DNA from: Desulfosporosinus acididurans
GTDB lineage: Bacteria > Bacillota > Desulfitobacteriia > Desulfitobacteriales > Desulfitobacteriaceae
Reading direction: 5' to 3'
DNA length: 64,000 nucleotides
Assembly: GCF_001029285.1 (NCBI RefSeq)
Contig: NZ_LDZY01000007.1
Location: 1 to 64,000 of the forward strand
The stretch's first letter is position 1; each line of letters starts with the position of its first letter. Below the pieces are notes generated by a model. That model saw only the letters and a program-made list of their open reading frames with translations, was not told the DNA's origin and searched no databases. A program made the position numbers and the translations under genes. Below are positions 62,929 through 64,000 of this stretch, one piece after another.

Positions 62929-64000
62929 ATGAATGAACGAGTAACCATGCTCAGGCAGCAGAGTTTAGAAACTGAAGCCTATATTTCTGCGGAAAGGGCG
63001 GAATTGATGACGGAATTTTATCGTCAAGCCGGCAATACCTCCGTGCCTGTCCGCAGAGCGTTGGCCTTTAAATACGTGCTGGAACGCAAAGAGATATGTC
63101 TCAATCCAGGAGAATTGATCGTAGGGGAGCGAGGACCTGCGCCTAAGGCGACTTATACGTATCCTGAACTTTGCTGTCACTCCCTTGAGGATTTGGATAT
63201 TCTTGACTCACGACCCAAGATTTCTTTTAAAGTAAGTCAGGTGGTTCGTGATGCTTACGAACAGGAAATTATTCCTTACTGGCAAGGAAATTCCATGCGC
63301 GATCTAATTTTTCAGGAGATGTCCGAGAAATGGAAAGCGGCTTATGATTCGGGTATTTTCACGGAGTTTATGGAGCAGAGGGCACCGGGCCATACCGTTC
63401 TTGATGATAAAATCTATCGCTTCGGCTTTTTGGATTTTATTCAGAAAATTGACGATCACTTGGCAAGGCTGGATTATTTAAACGATGCAGAAGCGTATCA
63501 GAAGCAGGAAGAACTAAAAGCCATGAGGATCTGCGCTGAAGCAATCATTACATTTGCTGAGCGGTATGCCCAAAAGGCTAAGGAAATCGCTCAAACTGAA
63601 AAAGACCCGCTGCGCAAGGCGGAACTGGAAATCATTTCCGAAGTATGCTCCCATGTTCCTGCCCATGCCCCGGAAAATTTCTGGGAGGCTCTGCAGGCTT
63701 ACTGGTTTGTGCATCTCGGTGTTATCCTGGAACTTAACACTTGGGATGCCTTTAATCCTGGAAGGCTGGATCAGCATTTATATCCTTTTTATAAGCAAGG
63801 GTTAGCTGATGGGACCTTGACCGAAGAAAAAGCTAAGGAACTTTTGCAGTGTTTTTGGGTTAAATTTAACAACCAGCCGGCACCGCCTAAAGTAGGGGTA
63901 ACTGCAGCGGAAAGCGGAACGTATACGGATTTTGCCAATATCAACAGTGGCGGACTAAAAGCGGATGGCTCGGATGGGGTTAATGACGTCACTTACCTCG
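62929..64000 (+). CDS. Glycyl-radical enzyme, trans-4-hydroxyproline dehydratase-like (partial)
   Basis: The first 357 residues of a PFL-family glycyl-radical enzyme, cut by the right window edge. Segments such as ELIVGERGPAPKATYTYPE, CCHSLEDLDIL, MEQRAPGHTV, NTWDAFNPGRLDQHLYPFY and KFNNQPAPPKVGVTAAESGT are very close to what I recall of trans-4-hydroxy-L-proline dehydratase (HypD), which makes pyrroline-5-carboxylate. The catalytic Cys-x-Glu site and the C-terminal glycine loop lie outside the window, so the reaction cannot be confirmed. ATG 62929 follows GGGGAGGAGAGG. It forms a unit with the activase upstream. Confidence 0.8.
   Translation, partial: MNERVTMLRQQSLETEAYISAERAELMTEFYRQAGNTSVPVRRALAFKYVLERKEICLNPGELIVGERGPAPKATYTYPELCCHSLEDLDILDSRPKISFKVSQVVRDAYEQEIIPYWQGNSMRDLIFQEMSEKWKAAYDSGIFTEFMEQRAPGHTVLDDKIYRFGFLDFIQKIDDHLARLDYLNDAEAYQKQEELKAMRICAEAIITFAERYAQKAKEIAQTEKDPLRKAELEIISEVCSHVPAHAPENFWEALQAYWFVHLGVILELNTWDAFNPGRLDQHLYPFYKQGLADGTLTEEKAKELLQCFWVKFNNQPAPPKVGVTAAESGTYTDFANINSGGLKADGSDGVNDVTYL

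Overview
The window reads as a chromosomal segment of an anaerobic, spore-former-type Firmicute. Gene content points to the Desulfosporosinus/Desulfitobacterium group (Peptococcaceae): many TTG and GTG starts behind strong AGGAGG-type ribosome binding sites, 4Fe-4S proteins, a glycyl-radical enzyme with its activase, a CWB2-repeat amidase and a TRAP-fed hexuronate operon. The genus is an inference from gene content, not from a database match.

Layout. 1-890: the 3' end of a 23S rRNA gene, an intact 5S rRNA gene with its terminator, then a second, broken 5S copy interrupted by hairpin elements. 889-4435: an Fe-S protein, a pair of U32-type proteins with UbiV/UbiU-like cysteine patterns, and a small unknown gene. 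4694-8605: rlmN, a DegV/FakB protein and a four-gene DUF2089/YvlB/YvlD-type envelope operon. 8766-13491: a large secreted amidase, divergent from ilvBN. 13676-20687: two MFS exporters, pheA, an XRE regulator, a lone receiver protein and the agmatine-to-putrescine pair aguA-aguB. 20839-27814: a CPA1 antiporter, an unusual 506-aa protein with a sigma region-4-like helix-turn-helix, an ArsB/SLC13-type permease, and a nitrogen operon (small membrane protein, amtB, PII) behind a tandem-hairpin leader.

27929-39362 is a self-contained hexuronate catabolic island. It has a LacI-type regulator starting from a probable ATT codon, two copies of a palindromic operator, a TRAP transporter, a Gfo/Idh/MocA oxidoreductase, and uxaC, eda, kdgK, uxaB and uxaA. 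Together these encode galacturonate to tagaturonate, altronate, KDG, KDPG, then pyruvate plus glyceraldehyde-3-phosphate. The mannonate branch genes (uxuA/uxuB) are absent here.

39585-49524 holds a SWIM/SNF2 helicase, an unknown protein, an Fe-S aldo/keto reductase, an ectoine-type aspartate kinase, a YbaK deacylase and topoisomerase III. 49681-56430 is the most intriguing block: a class II terpene-cyclase-like protein with a DXDD motif, then a tightly packed operon of a UbiB-family kinase, an ABC ATPase, two paralogous membrane subunits and a SAM methyltransferase lying between them. 57008-64000: a complete branched-chain-type ABC importer (livJHMGF), a fragment of a glycyl-radical activase, an intact activase, and the first 357 codons of a glycyl-radical enzyme resembling trans-4-hydroxy-L-proline dehydratase, cut by the window edge.

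Five short palindromic elements ending in a (G)TT(C/A)AC motif are scattered through intergenic DNA and look like one dispersed, non-autonomous repeat family. No tRNA gene, CRISPR array, prophage or intact transposase gene was recognised.
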